DNA of 64,000 bases from Sanghuangporus weigelae (GCA_033182465.1 CP137330.1:1364001-1428000), one strand, 5' to 3'. Numbered from the stretch's first letter, positions 34,906 through 46,348 are shown. Notes: generated by a model not told the origin, from the sequence alone. Numbers and translations are program-made.

Positions 34906-35583
34906 ACCACACCAATCATCATCAGCCCAATCAGCGTGGGCCCGTGCCTTGGCAGTGTCGTGGCACACCCTGATCTTTGGGTCTGCCTCGGTTGTGCACC
35001 TGTGACATGCCATTACCATTGCTGCCTTTGTTGTGCACTTCATCAGTATTTCTCAGTATGTATAGACCTCATGTATGTAGAGTTTAGCAGCAGTAGTCCA
35101 GAATAGATTCTCAGTGCGCTCCTCTCTTACCAGTTAGCCCCTTACTCTCCATCACCTCTGCTGAAGACCTCGTATCGGTGTGAGCCTCTGTCCCTGTTGT
35201 GGCACATACCGCTATTCTATGCATCGACAGACAAGTATTGTATGTACTTCACCAGTGTCCAACACACTGATGCATCAGCTGCCCGAGTGACTCCAACAGT
35301 CGCGAGGAGTATATACGACTTGATTTGATCCTTCTGAGCGCTCCGCCATACCTTAGGACACACCCGAGACTTTGTACATATTTCGGTTTATGCCATTTCA
35401 CCTTCTCTTGCACATATGTCACCTTCCGAGACCTCAAAGACCTGCTGATACTGCGCCACAGGTGCCATGCCATATTTCGATATCCATACTTTGTCACACT
35501 ACCACTTGCAGACCACTGCCTCAGTCACCTAAGTGGATATCAACACTCCAAAGCCTGGACCCAGACTTCTGATGGGCTCCTAG

Positions 35584-37058
35584 CGTTAGGGAGTAGGTCT
35601 GGGGTTACACCAGTTCAATCCTTTTGCCTAAGTAATGGTGTGTTGTGCAGAGGTGATCTTATCTACCCACGTCTGGCTGTACCACACAGTCCCTTACTAG
35701 CCTTCAGATACGAGGTAATAGTAAAGCAGATTGGGATTTCCAAGAGGCATGATAGTACAAAGCACACAGTAATAGTCTGGTTAAGACTTTACACCAGTGT
35801 GTTAAGAGGATCGAAAGATGGGGAAATGAGAGCCTAATCCTACAGCTATTTATACTCCCAACTATTTCATTTTCCCATCCTATTTCTTACTCATCCTGTC
35901 TCCACTTTACTCCACCTTTCTCCACCATTGCATCTGTTCCTTTGTCATCCTGCTGCACTTTGCTCCACTTTGCTCCAATCTTTATAAGGTTGTCTCCACT
36001 ATAATAGAATTATGTGGAGTTACTGACTGAGATAATAGAGGTGGTGTTCCAATATAGAATGCTCCACTGTCAGTACTCCATAACGATGTCATTGCCGTCA
36101 TTGAGTGGCATCCTTGCTCTTGGAGCAATGTAGGCTACTCGGTATGTGATTCTTTGGAATTCATCTCGAGGTCTATTGAGTGTAAGTATAACTTGCATGT
36201 CTGTGTTAAGGTGTTGGGTTGGTGTGGCATATGGTCCAAGGCATATCATGAACTGCATAAGTTCTGCTGGCGGGTTCTGCTGGGTTCTGGTAACTAGCCA
36301 TGCTTTGCCTTCGTATCGTATGTCTCAAATGTAATGCCATATCCTTCGTTGTATAAGGAGTTGTAACTGCTTGGTCTCCAGGTTCACATCTCTCGATAAG
36401 TAGAGGTTTGCTTGTATCGTAGATGCTGGACATGGTGTGTGCAACTCTGGTCTATATCATCTAATCATCCTTCAAGTTATTGGGTTTGCAGTTCGAGGGG
36501 TTCAAGTTGTGATTGTGAGTTCCTCTCGTTTCTTGGGTACTACTGGATTTGGTGGATTGGAAAGCATTGTATCTTGAAGGTGTCGCTCAGTTTCAATGTG
36601 ACAGTCACGAGTTCCAGCGGTTGATATGCATACTATGTAGTATACCTCATAGAGGACCATGTAGACTTGAGCACAGACTTGATAGTGCTGAAATGCCAGT
36701 GAGGTCTCCATAAACCTTATTAGCCTTTAGCCTTTTAGCATTTAGGCTTTAGTAGTTGTGCTTCTGGACTTTTAAGAAGTTTGGTCGCTTCTTTGATTGG
36801 GATTGTTCTGGTCGTTTGGTTGGCGGCGTTAGAGTGGTAGTCTACGGTAATAGGTGGTCAGCGGTGTTAGCTGTTAGCGGGGTTACGTATCCGCTTTGGT
36901 GCTTCTAGTGCTTGGGTGGTAACGGGTTACCGTTGCCTGGGCCGCTTGCATTTGGGCCTGCGTTAGCTGGCTTGGTTACTGGTCGCGTTTGGAAGGCCGA
37001 TTGTGTAGATCTGCTGATCGCGTCAATCCTGATGTAAGATTTTGAGCGAATCCTTTCA
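35584..37058 (-). mobile_element. solo LTR of the Gypsy-B family
   Basis: 1,475 bases, the reverse complement of the Gypsy-B LTR, bounded by the 5-base direct repeat CCTAG (35,579-35,583 and 37,059-37,063). This is what remains after LTR-LTR recombination of a full element. It is old and decayed, with many CG to TG/CA changes. A piece of the LTR-encoded ORF is still readable on the minus strand (about 36,070-36,258). Confidence 0.88.
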
Positions 37059-38179
37059 CCTAGATCTTCTCATCAATGTTTCACAATGCCAGGAACTACT
37101 CCAACTTATTTTGAGGTACCAAATGGTCGCGTAACTTCATCCTAGATGTTCCATGAGGTGCACTCCATTGTTCAGACATTGCTGAAGTGGCCTCCGAAGT
37201 TCAGACTTCTGATCAGAGTTCGCCGATTGGTACATCCACTTGATCACTCCATCTGGTTTATTCGCTGACTTGAGTGTGCCATTCGGAGGACCCTTCCTAG
37301 ACAGTTTTTATGTTGTTTCACAGTTCCTTGCAGTCTGCCTGACCCTTATTGTGTCAGTTCTACACTCCTTGATTTCATCCTGTTTCACAGTTTCTTGTAG
37401 TTCACTAGACTTCTATCTCATTGGTTTCATGCTCCTTGTTGTGGTTTCATTGTGTTTCACCTCATGTCTTGTCACGATCCTCCCCCAGACCCAGATCACT
37501 CGTTTTGTACATGTTTTGGACCCACATAGTCTATAAAACCTGCCCAGATGTCGTAGTTTTCAGATAGCAAATACCAGAGATCTGTTCAGCACACACATCT
37601 TCTATTCCGAAGACTCTCAGATTGTCCTGACCAACTCTGTCACTCATAGAAGCTCATAGTACCCCCTTTGGGTGTCTCGTCTTCATTGTTTAGACTAGTC
37701 CAGATGTCCCAGGAGTGACTCGGATACTCTCAGCTTGTCTTCTTTCTCTGTCGACTCATCTCTGAGGTGATCAAGTTGCCGAAGTATTCACTCGGCTCAC
37801 CGCAGCACATCCAGATTGGTCTCCCTAGTTGATCATTGAGTATTATATCCTACCTACGTGTATTCGCTCCCCCTTTCCCTTTTTAGATAGTTTCAACCTG
37901 CTCAGTCACAGGAGCACGGACCTAGACACTCATTCATATCCTATCCCTCCGACAGTTCACCCCGACCACTTTGGCCAGACCGATTCTGATTGATCGCTGT
38001 TCCCATAGAGTAGGCTGGAGTCTTGGTCTACCTCAAGGAAGTCCTCTGGATCTCTCTTCTTTATTTGATTACATCAATTTGTTCTCGCTCACTCCCTATA
38101 GAATCGAATGTTCTAGCCTACTAGGATTGCACCTACAGACCTAGTCCGATTGTCCACCCACTCTATCAATCATATATTG
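37059..38179. other. non-coding LTR-like relic
   Basis: No supported gene. A TATA-like TCTATAAAACC (about 37,530) followed by CT-rich sequence suggests the remains of another LTR, but no ends or partner were found. Confidence 0.3.
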
Positions 38180-38730
38180 TTTGAGTAATAACAGGGGCAC
38201 GTGCTTGCCTCACCACTCCATAAGTGATCGGGGGACCTACCCTCCCATTTTAAGAATCGCCGGCACCATCACCCTCCTAGTAATTGGCAATGCTGTTGCT
38301 CTCCTGGTGGTCACCGCTGCTCGAATAAATAGATGGCACTATCACTCTTCTGGAAATTGACAATGCTGAGACCTTTCAAGTGATTGCTGACTGAGTTCTG
38401 TTTGTGGTAATTAGCAACCCCATCATCCTCTTAGCAATCATTGGCGCCTCTTCCCCTGTGTCATCGGTGGCACTCCTTTTTACGCCAAGTGCATCCTAGT
38501 CATTATGATTGAGCTGTCCCCTACAACAAAGCGCGCATCCCAATCAGCGGCAGTGCTTCTGAGTCAAATCATTCTCCACGGCATCAAGCTGCCCAGGCAT
38601 CTTGGGTACTAGTTGGTACCCTTCTCACCTCTCTGATCTTTGACATCGCTGACGTCTCTCTATGGTCAAATGCCGCTGCCTTCACCTCTGCTCAAGAGGA
38701 TCTGATAGTCTACAGCATCCCTTTGTGATA

Positions 38731-38876
38731 CATCAGGAAAACAGTCCAAACTACCTACAGCTATCCACAGCTATCACAACTACTCACTACTATAGGCCAC
38801 TATATAGCAGCCTATAGTGGTGAGTAGCTGTGATAGCTGTGGATAGCTGTAGGTAGTTTGGACTGTTTTCCTGATG
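38731..38876. mobile_element. foldback MITE, copy 2 (146 bp), TA target duplication
   Basis: Same ends and arms as 17,157-17,308 (CATCAGGAAAACAGTCC...GGACTGTTTTCCTGATG), flanked by TA at 38,729-38,730 and 38,877-38,878. The two copies differ in the small loop and a few arm positions. Confidence 0.85.
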
Positions 38877-38878
38877 TA

Positions 38879-39324
38879 AGCTCTTCCAATTCCTCTTTGT
38901 TATGCTCCCTGATGCTTCAAAGGCTCAGGTTTAGACAATGTTATAAATAGATGAGCTATTCATGTAGTTGGAGTTCAGTTCAGTACGTCAGTACGGACTA
39001 GAAACCCAGTTCCAGTCCAGCCCAGTTCTCCCAGCTAGTTACAGTCAAAGTTCTACTTGACTCTCTCTGTACTCACTTAACTCTCTTGTCTCTTTCAAAT
39101 GTACGATAATTCTGTGCCATACATCTTGTATCCTCTGCCCTGCAGTTACACCCAAGTTCTATATGATCAGTTCAACTCGTGTTGCTGCTAGGGACACTCC
39201 TCTCTCATCTTTACACTCGTTATGCCCCATCTCAACTGAGTCTTCAGCATATCACTTCATTCTGCATTGTATCGCCTTGCATCTTATCGTAACTCATCAT
39301 ATTATATCAGTGTAGACAATCAGA
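38879..39324 (+). repeat. L3 LTR-like relic
   Basis: GTTATGCTCCCTGATGCTTC, GGCTCAGGTTTAGA and TTATAAATAGA-type stretches match, in reverse orientation, about 58,560-58,720. The TTATAAATAG is a TATA box. Degenerate and non-coding. Confidence 0.5.
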
Positions 39325-39551
39325 CTCTCTTGAATGGCAACAAAGGTGGCAGTGTTCGACCATAGAGAGGTATTGGTGATGCCAAAGATCAGAGAGGCAA
39401 CAAAGGTACCAACCTTTGTCCAAGGCGCCTGGGCAGCCTAATGCGACAGTGGATAATTTGACCCGAAAGCACTGCCACAGCTCATAGCGAACATTTCAAA
39501 GTGGGGGAGAGCTCAATCATAGTGGTAAAAGTGCAACCCAGATGATGGCAG

Positions 39552-42500
39552 TGTAGTGGGTGTTGTATGTCTCTGAAGATGCTACAGATGTCCGTCCTAC
39601 TAAGGGTGCTGAATGTATGAAAAAACCTCCAAAAACAAGATGCCGACACTATCAGACTCTAAAATCCCACTACCCAGCAGATGCCAGGAACCATCAGAGA
39701 TGTGATGGGGGGGTCTAGGGATGCTGAAGTACAAAAGGAATGAGCTACTAGGGCCACCGCTTGAAAGGGGGGATCACAGGAGGCTGCCAACGTGATATAA
39801 GATCAGATATGAGGTCACAAGGAGTGTATAAGATAAATATAAGAGCTAAAATGGAGCAAGTGGGTGGAGAAGGTGCCGATGGGTTGTCTGGTAGGATGCC
39901 TGTGTTGTTGGAGGGCTGCTGATATTAAATAGAGGGGCACAGGAACAAGGGGGAGGCCACACAAGTCCGCCGAAGTAGTGTAAACACGATAGATGAAAGG
40001 TAAGGATTGTATAAGATCAATATATGAGATAAACTGGAGTGAAAGGCTAGAAAGAATGCTGCAGGGGAGTCTGATAAGAAGCCTAGGTTACTGAAGGGTT
40101 GCCAACATCAAATAGGGGGGTGTCAGACAGGTATAAAGTGTGAGAAGGAGGCTCAGGGTTAAATCCTGAGCTCTACTTGCTCACTGGATGTTAGAGTGGC
40201 AGAGGTATATCAGAGGTAGCAAAGGCAAGTAGAATGATGAGTCAAGCAAGGGGAGATGTCAAGGATAGTATATAGTCAAGGGGGAGGCTGTGTACATGAG
40301 GGGGAACTTAGAGTGAGGGATATCTCAAACTCTGATGCTTGGACCCGGTGTCGGTCGGCGGTGTCGTATCTGAAGGTGCTACAGATGTCCGTCCTACTAA
40401 GGGTGCTGAATGTATGAAGGAACCTCCAAAAATGGGATGCCGACGCTATCAGACTCTCAAAGACCTACTACCCGGCAGGTGCCAGGAACCGTCGGAGACG
40501 TAATGGATGGGTCTAAGGATGCCGCTGGATAAAGGGAATAGAATAACAGGGCCACCGCTCAAAAGGGAGGGATCACAAGAGGCTGCCGACGTGGTATAAA
40601 CTTGGCCACAGGAAGGTATGAAGTGTATAAGATGAATATAAAGGATAAAATGGAGTGAGTGGCTGGAGAAGGCGCCGCTGGGTCGTCTGATAGGATGCCT
40701 GGGTCGTCGGATGGCCGCCGACGTCGAATAGAGGGGTGCCGGACTGAGGGGGAGGCCGCAGGAATCCGCCGCAGTAGCGTAAACGTGATAGATGAAAGGA
40801 AAAGACCGTATAAGATCAATATATGGGATAAACTGGAGTGAAAGGCTGGAAAGGATGCCGAAGGGGAGTCTGATGAGAAGCCTGGGTCGCCGAAGGGTCG
40901 CCGACGTCGAATAGAGGGGCGCCGAATCACTGAACGTCAGAGCGGCAGAGGCGTACCGGAGGCGGCGAAGGCAAGTAGAATGTGGAGTCAAACAAGAGGA
41001 GATGTCAAGGATAGTATATAGTCAAGGGGGAGGCTCAGTACATGAGGGGAGACTCAGAGTGAGGGATATCTCGAACTCTGGTGCTCGGTCTGGTACATGC
41101 TCTTGGAATCCTTGCTAGGCTTGGAATCCTTTCGTCTACAAGCTAGTATAAGCTCTATATATACTCTACTGCTGTCGCCGACACATCCTACTGTCTGACA
41201 ACATCTCCTGAGTCATCTGGGTCGCCAAGGGCCGCTGCCAGAGCGCCCAGGTGAAATCTGAGAGCGGCAACGTGAGGGGGGCATCCAATCACATGAAATA
41301 TTGAGTATCTGCAATAACACGGGCGCCAGCGGAGTTGGGCTTGGCGGCGCGAGTCGGTGGCTTGGCACGCCGATGTACCACATGCCTACCTTCCATACAT
41401 GGTCTAATGGGGGCCGCCGCGTCAGGGGGAAGTCGGGAAACATCGGAACCGATGATCGGAGGCTGATATTGCGTATATGAGACAAAGGGCGCATCAGCCG
41501 ATGTCCCTGAGGTGTCCGATGCATCGGCGGCACTCAATACAGAGTGTGGGTGATCCCTAGTGACTAATATGAGTGGCCGGAGCGGCAGTGCTGTGGGGGA
41601 CTGCCGGACTGGTGGCAGATACATCGTAATGAGGCATGTAAGCACATATGACAATATATAGCTCCCTAGACAATGGGGGACTGCTTGGTAAGCTGTAGGA
41701 GGCGTCGGCGAGGGTACCTGAGGATGTCTGAGTGTCCGCCACATTGATCGGCGCCAAGGGGGGCCGACTCGGAGGCATCCAGAGTCGCCGCACGGCTGTA
41801 CATATGGTAAATCATAAGATCGGCGGCACGTAGTCACTGAGGGATGTGTCCTATAGTGCCTGGTGCTGGGTAGGAGCTGTCGGCGGACCTGTCTGAGTGT
41901 CGGGGAGCCATCGGCGGATCGATTTGGGTCATAGGAGGGCGCCGCAGTACAGTACGTGTGCTGGAATCAATGGATACGTGCTCAAATGATGTCCCGAGTG
42001 CAATAGGAGTGTGCCCTCACACTCTCAGGTGTCGGCAGTGCTGGGATATGGTATCTGCAGTAAGAGGGAGCCATAGTATGAGTGTACTGGCACAGGAGGA
42101 GCCAGTGCGCTACACCGGAACATGCTCTGCTACCTTCTAAGCTAATATAAGCTCTATATATACTCTACTGCTATCGCCAACACATCCTACTGCCTGAAAA
42201 CATCTCCTGAGTCATCTGGGTTGCCAAGGGCAGCTGCCAGAGTGTCCAGGCGAAATCTGAAAGCGGCAACGTGAGAGGGGCATCCAATAGCATGGAATAT
42301 TGAGTATCTGCAATAATATAGGCGCCAGCAGAGTTGGGCTTGGCAGCGTGAGTCTGCAGCTTGGCATACCAGTGTACCACATGCCTACCTTCTATACATG
42401 GTCTAATGGGGGCCATCACATTGGGGGGAAGTCGGGAAATATCAGGGCCAAGGATCGGAGGCTAATATTACATATATGAGACAAGGGGCACATCAGTCAG

Positions 42501-43113
42501 TGTCCCTGAGATGTTCGATGCATTGGCAGCACTCAATACAGAGTGTGGGCGATCCCTAGTGACTAATATAAGTGGCTGGAGCGGCAGTGCTGCAGGGGAC
42601 TGCTGGACTAGTGGCAGATATGTTGTAATGAGGCATGTAAGCACATATGACAATATATAGCTCCCTAGGCCATGGGGAACTGCTTGGTAAGCTGTAGGAG
42701 ATGTTGGTGAGGGTACCTGAGGATGTCTGAGTGTCTGCCGCATCAATCAGCATCATGGGGGGCTGACTCAGAGGCATCTAGAGTTGCTGCAAGGCTGTAT
42801 GTATAGTAAATCGTAAGATTGACAGCCTGTAGTCACTGAGGGATGTGTCCTATAGTGCCTGGTGCTGGGTAGGAGTCATCAGCAGACCTGTCTGAGTGTC
42901 GGAGAGCCATCAGCAGATCAATCTGGGCCTTAGAAGGGTGCCGCAGTACAGTACATGTGCTGAAATTGGTGGAAACGTACTCAAATAGTGTCTTGAGTGC
43001 AGTAGGAGTATGCCCTCACACTTTGAGGTGTAGGTGGCACTGGGATATGGTATCTGTAGTTGGAGGGAGTCATAGTATGAGTGTGCTGGCACAGGGGGGG
43101 CCAGTGCACTACA
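39552..43113 (-). mobile_element. R2R3 composite (one unit with a doubled R3 part, plus a second R2 unit in tandem)
   Basis: On the minus strand, TGTAGTGCACTGG starts at 43,113 and again at about 42,114, and CACTACA closes the array at 39,552. Unit 42,114-39,552 contains R2 followed by two R3 blocks; R2 alone repeats at 43,113-42,120. All match 32,024-33,809. Flanks GCAG and GCGG are near-identical, possibly a decayed target duplication. The middle unit (about 40,370-42,114) keeps many CG sites, while its neighbours read TG/CA at the same places. Confidence 0.65.
40570..40935 (-). repeat. tandem sub-repeats of about 150-180 bp in R3
   Basis: The block GCCGACGTCGAATAGAGGGG recurs near 40,717 and 40,899, and a diverged form stands near 40,572; each is followed by similar GGATGCCTGGGTCG-type sequence. 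They leave an open minus-strand frame with a threefold Ser/Arg/Pro-rich pattern, which I read as a by-product of the repeat. Confidence 0.6.
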
Positions 43114-43149
43114 GCGGTATTACAATAGTGTTAGGAGAGAAGACACCGA

Positions 43150-43402
43150 CAATTACCGGAAGGTGCAATGCCATTGATGATCTCTAAAAGAGGGAGATGG
43201 CATTACCAACTACTAGGAGAGGGATGGTGTCATCAATTACTAGAAGAGTGATGACATTGCTAATTACTAGAAGAGTAATAGCGTCGCCAATTACTAGAAG
43301 AGCAACAGCATCACCAATTACTAGAAGAGTGACAGCATCGACAATTACTAGAAGAGCAATGGCATTGTCGATTATCAGAAGGGTGATGAAGTTGTTGGCT
43401 GT
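43150..43402. repeat. 27-bp minisatellite, about 7 units
   Basis: Units of AATTACTAGAAGAGTGACAG plus 7 variable bases repeat head to tail. It is the inverted counterpart of the tandem part of R1R4 and forms the left flank of Gypsy-B (target GCTGT at 43,398-43,402). Confidence 0.75.
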
Positions 43403-44914
43403 TGAAAGGATCCGCTCAAAAACTCGCATCAGGATCGACACGATCAACAGATCTACACGATCAGCTTTCCAAACGCGACCGGTAACCAAGCCAGCCATCA
43501 AAGGCCCAAGCAATCGAGCGGCCTAGGCAACAGTAACCCGTTACCACCCGAGCGCTAGAAGCACCGAAGCGGATACGTAATCCCGCTAACAGCTAACACC
43601 GCCGACCGCCTATTACCGCGGACTACCACTCTAACGCCGCCGACCAAGCAACCAGAGCGACCTCGATCAAAAGAAGCGATCAAACTTCTTAGAAGTCCAG
43701 AAGCACAACTACTAAAGCCTAAACGCTAAAAGGCTAAAGGCTAATAAGGTTTATGGAGACCTCACTGGCATTTCAGCACTGTCAAGTCTGTGCACGAGTT
43801 TACATGGTCCTTTATGAAGTATACTACTTAGTATGCACGGCAACGGTTGGTACGCGTGACTGTCACATCGAAACCGAGCGACACCTTCAGGATACAATGC
43901 ATTCCAATCCACCAAACCCAATAGTACCCAAGAAACGAGAGGAACTAACGATCACAACTCGAACCCCTCGAACTGCGAACCCGATAACTTGGAGAATGAT
44001 TGGATGGTATAGACCGGAGTTGCACACACCATGCCCAGCATCTACGATACAGGCAAACCTTTATTTACCGAGAGATGCGAACCTGGAAACCAAGCAATTA
44101 CAACTCCTTATACAACGAAGGATATGGCGCTACATTCGAGATATACGATACGAAGGCAAAGCATGGCTAGTCACCAGAACCCAGCAGAACCCACCAGCAG
44201 AGCTTATGCAGTTCATGATATGCCTTGGACCATACTCTACACCGACCCGACACCTTAACACTGACGTGCGAGTTATGCTTACCCTCGCTGGACCTCGAGA
44301 TGAATTCCGAAGAATCACATACCGAGCAGCCTACATCGCTCCAAGAGCAAAGATGCCACTCAATGACGGCAATGACATCGTTATGGAGTACTGACAGTGG
44401 AGCATTCCATATCGGAGCACCACCTCTATTGTCTCAGTCAGCAACTCCAAAGAATTCTGTCATAGTGGAGACGACCTTACAAAGATTGGAGCAAAGTGGA
44501 GCGAAGCGCAGCAGGATGACAAAGGAACAGATGTAATGGTGGAGGAAAGTGGAGTAAAGTGGAGACAGGATGAGTAAGAAATAGGACGGAAAATGGAATA
44601 TCTGGGAGCATAAATAGTTGTAGGATTAGGCCCTCATTTCCCCATCTTTCGATCCTCTTAACACACTGGTGTAAAGCTTGCCCTACAGCGAGCTATTACT
44701 GTGTGCTTTGTACTATCACGCCTCTTGGAAATCCCAATCTGCTTTACTATTACCTCGTATCTGAAAGCATCCATAACTCGGACCGCGACTAGGAAGGCTA
44801 GTAAGGGACCGCGTGGTACAGCCAGACGTGGGTAGATAAGATCACCTCTGCACAACACACCGCTGCTTAGGCAAAAGGATCAAACCGGTGTAACCCCGGG
44901 CCTACTCCCTAACA
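43403..44914 (+). repeat. Gypsy-B 5' LTR
   Basis: 1,512 bases. The TATA-like CATAAATAG (about 44,609-44,617) is downstream of the LTR-encoded ORF, placing that ORF in U3. Confidence 0.95.
43753..44394 (+). CDS. LTR-encoded ORF (5' LTR copy), 213 aa, function unknown
   Basis: Complete ATG-to-stop frame inside the LTR (METSLAFQHCQVCARVYMVL...GNDIVMEY). I do not recognise a family. It shows no clear membrane segment or catalytic motif; a Cys/His-containing start, a basic middle (KREELTITTRTPR) and an Arg-rich C-terminal half are visible. It lies upstream of the TATA box, so in the element's own RNA it would be carried by the 3' LTR copy. The same frame is partly readable in the old solo LTR at 35,584-37,058 and in the Gypsy-C LTR, with substitutions largely at CG sites, so it predates this insertion. 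Confidence 0.6.
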   Translation: METSLAFQHCQVCARVYMVLYEVYYLVCTATVGTRDCHIETERHLQDTMHSNPPNPIVPKKREELTITTRTPRTANPITWRMIGWYRPELHTPCPASTIQANLYLPRDANLETKQLQLLIQRRIWRYIRDIRYEGKAWLVTRTQQNPPAELMQFMICLGPYSTPTRHLNTDVRVMLTLAGPRDEFRRITYRAAYIAPRAKMPLNDGNDIVMEY

Positions 44915-44932
44915 TTGGATCGAAAGATCACT
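44915..44932 (+). other. Gypsy-B primer-binding-site position
   Basis: The bases directly after the 5' LTR read TTGGATCGAAAGATCACT, the place and TGG start expected of a tRNA primer site. I cannot name the tRNA. The same sequence follows the Gypsy-C LTR. Confidence 0.5.
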
Positions 44933-45313
44933 CGCTAGTTTTACCACCACCTCTCACGGGCAAGGTTCTTGGCTAGTGTTTTATCGAGGCGAGGACCGTT
45001 GACCTCAAGTCCCTATCGACGTCACTAGTTTCGAGACTAGTACCCATATCGAATCCTCAGGACAAGTGCACATCCTGGAGAACGACAAACCCGATTCACT
45101 TAAATCACACATCTACTATCATAACCCCTACAACGACGAAGTGTACCTAATAGCAAAGGCATCTGGTAGCCCTGCAGTTGGGAGCACACAAACAACAACC
45201 ACGAAAGTAGCAGCAGTCCCTTCCACTATTGCTACATTCGACGAGAAAGGAACTACTTGGTTAACAGCACCAAGGAACAATAACCCTGAAGCATCAGGCG
45301 AGAAACGAAGTTC

Positions 45314-46348
45314 ATGAACCGATCAGGAAACGCCAACAACAGAAGTAACGGTCATCGAACGAACGAACGGGCGAACGATAATCAAACGAGGTTCACACCT
45401 AGATCCCTCGACGAACGAGTTCAACATATCACCAACAGGCTACGTAGTCTGGAAAGCGATCACGACATACTATACGCGACAACGAACCACAGCATATTGT
45501 ATCCACCAGTGATCAGAAGGCTACAAGAAAGGGTTGAAAGACTGGAAGAACGAACTGCAAACACGGGGCAGTCAAACAGTCTACCAACCGGAGCATACGC
45601 GACAGCAGTAGGAGATCGATTCGAAGCACTAGAAGCAACTACTCAAAGAATTGGAGCACAAGTAGCAGCTCTAGAGAGATATACTCTGGAATTGGATCGA
45701 GCAGCAGGAGCACTCAATCATCGGGTCATAGACGGAAACGGAGTACTTGACCGAGAGCTCAACGCTATCCGAAACAGGATTACTGCTCAGGAACAACAAC
45801 TACAGACGATCGAGACGAGAGTCGGAGAGCTTAACAGGACAGCTCTAGATCAACCAAGGATTGTTCAAGACATCCATAACCTGCGAGAAGCCCTACTCCA
45901 ACTAGGACAAACAATCGAGTCGAGTCAACGCACCTACGCAGCTATACTCACATCGGTACAGACAACCGAAACCACCTCAAGGAACATACTCGAACACGCT
46001 CAACGAATTCGAGAAGTAGCTCAGGCAGCACAACGCTGGGAATACTTTCTACCAAGGGAGAGAGCCCAACAGGAACAGAGTTCTGACGAATCAGTGTCCT
46101 CAGACGAAGAAGCATCACGAAGGCCATTCTTACTCAGAACCCCACCTCGAACGGTTATCATCCAAGTACCAACAGTACCTGCAGTACCAGCAAGTGGTTC
46201 AGTAGCAACCCAAGCGCCAGAGAATCCACCACCACCATCCTATTCACCACCAGCAGTGCCCATAAGCACTTACGATCATGTCGACAACCGACCAGAAGGT
46301 GCAAGCACTGGAGCAGCAACTACAGACTCTTCAGACACAACTCTCTAA
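45314..46348 (+). CDS. Gypsy-B ORF upstream of gag, coiled-coil protein, 344 aa
   Basis: ATG at 45,314. A polar Asn/Arg-rich start is followed by long heptad-like helices (RVQHITNRLRSLESDHDILY, RLQERVERLEERT, QLQTIETRVGELNR; about residues 30-255), then an acidic Ser stretch (SSDESVSSDEEAS) and a Pro-rich tail (APENPPPPSYSPP) that resembles late-domain PPxY motifs. Its last 71 bases overlap the start of gag in another frame. Standard gypsy elements lack such an ORF. It could be a separate structural or assembly protein, or the N-terminal part of a split gag; function is not known. A decayed relative is in Gypsy-C. Confidence 0.65.
   Translation: MNRSGNANNRSNGHRTNERANDNQTRFTPRSLDERVQHITNRLRSLESDHDILYATTNHSILYPPVIRRLQERVERLEERTANTGQSNSLPTGAYATAVGDRFEALEATTQRIGAQVAALERYTLELDRAAGALNHRVIDGNGVLDRELNAIRNRITAQEQQLQTIETRVGELNRTALDQPRIVQDIHNLREALLQLGQTIESSQRTYAAILTSVQTTETTSRNILEHAQRIREVAQAAQRWEYFLPRERAQQEQSSDESVSSDEEASRRPFLLRTPPRTVIIQVPTVPAVPASGSVATQAPENPPPPSYSPPAVPISTYDHVDNRPEGASTGAATTDSSDTTL

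Larger units (their letters stand above)
21790..38714 (+). mobile_element. second R1R4 copy, interrupted by several insertions
   Basis: Segments matching R1R4 in order are about 21,790-21,888, 31,814-32,023, 33,810-33,913, about 34,905-35,583 (weakening), and about 38,180-38,714, which ends GATAGTCTACA like the complete copy. They are separated by an L2 solo LTR (itself carrying Gypsy-A), an R2R3 element, an unclassified roughly 1-kb insert, and a Gypsy-B-family solo LTR. The copy is old: many CG sites read TG or CA compared with 19,638-21,462. The 5' boundary is uncertain. Confidence 0.55.

Noticed and set aside
40449-40991. 180-codon minus-strand frame in R3
   Set aside because: Composed of a threefold Ser/Arg/Pro-rich pattern produced by tandem DNA repeats. 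The same region in other copies is not kept open.
41289-41837. 182-codon minus-strand frame in R2
   Set aside because: Compositionally odd, spread over repeat copies that do not preserve one frame; more likely chance in non-coding LTR-like DNA.
43150-43402. CRISPR-like array
   Set aside because: Units abut without unique spacers and the genome is fungal; it is a minisatellite.
43184-43513. Hydrophobic repeat protein on the minus strand
   Set aside because: A 27-base minisatellite makes a 9-residue periodic frame; it also runs into the Gypsy-B LTR, so it is not a gene of its own.
45066-45317. 83-codon frame before the coiled-coil ORF of Gypsy-B
   Set aside because: It has no ATG start at its beginning (GTG) and lies in the leader. 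The touching ATGA with the next ORF is suggestive but not enough.
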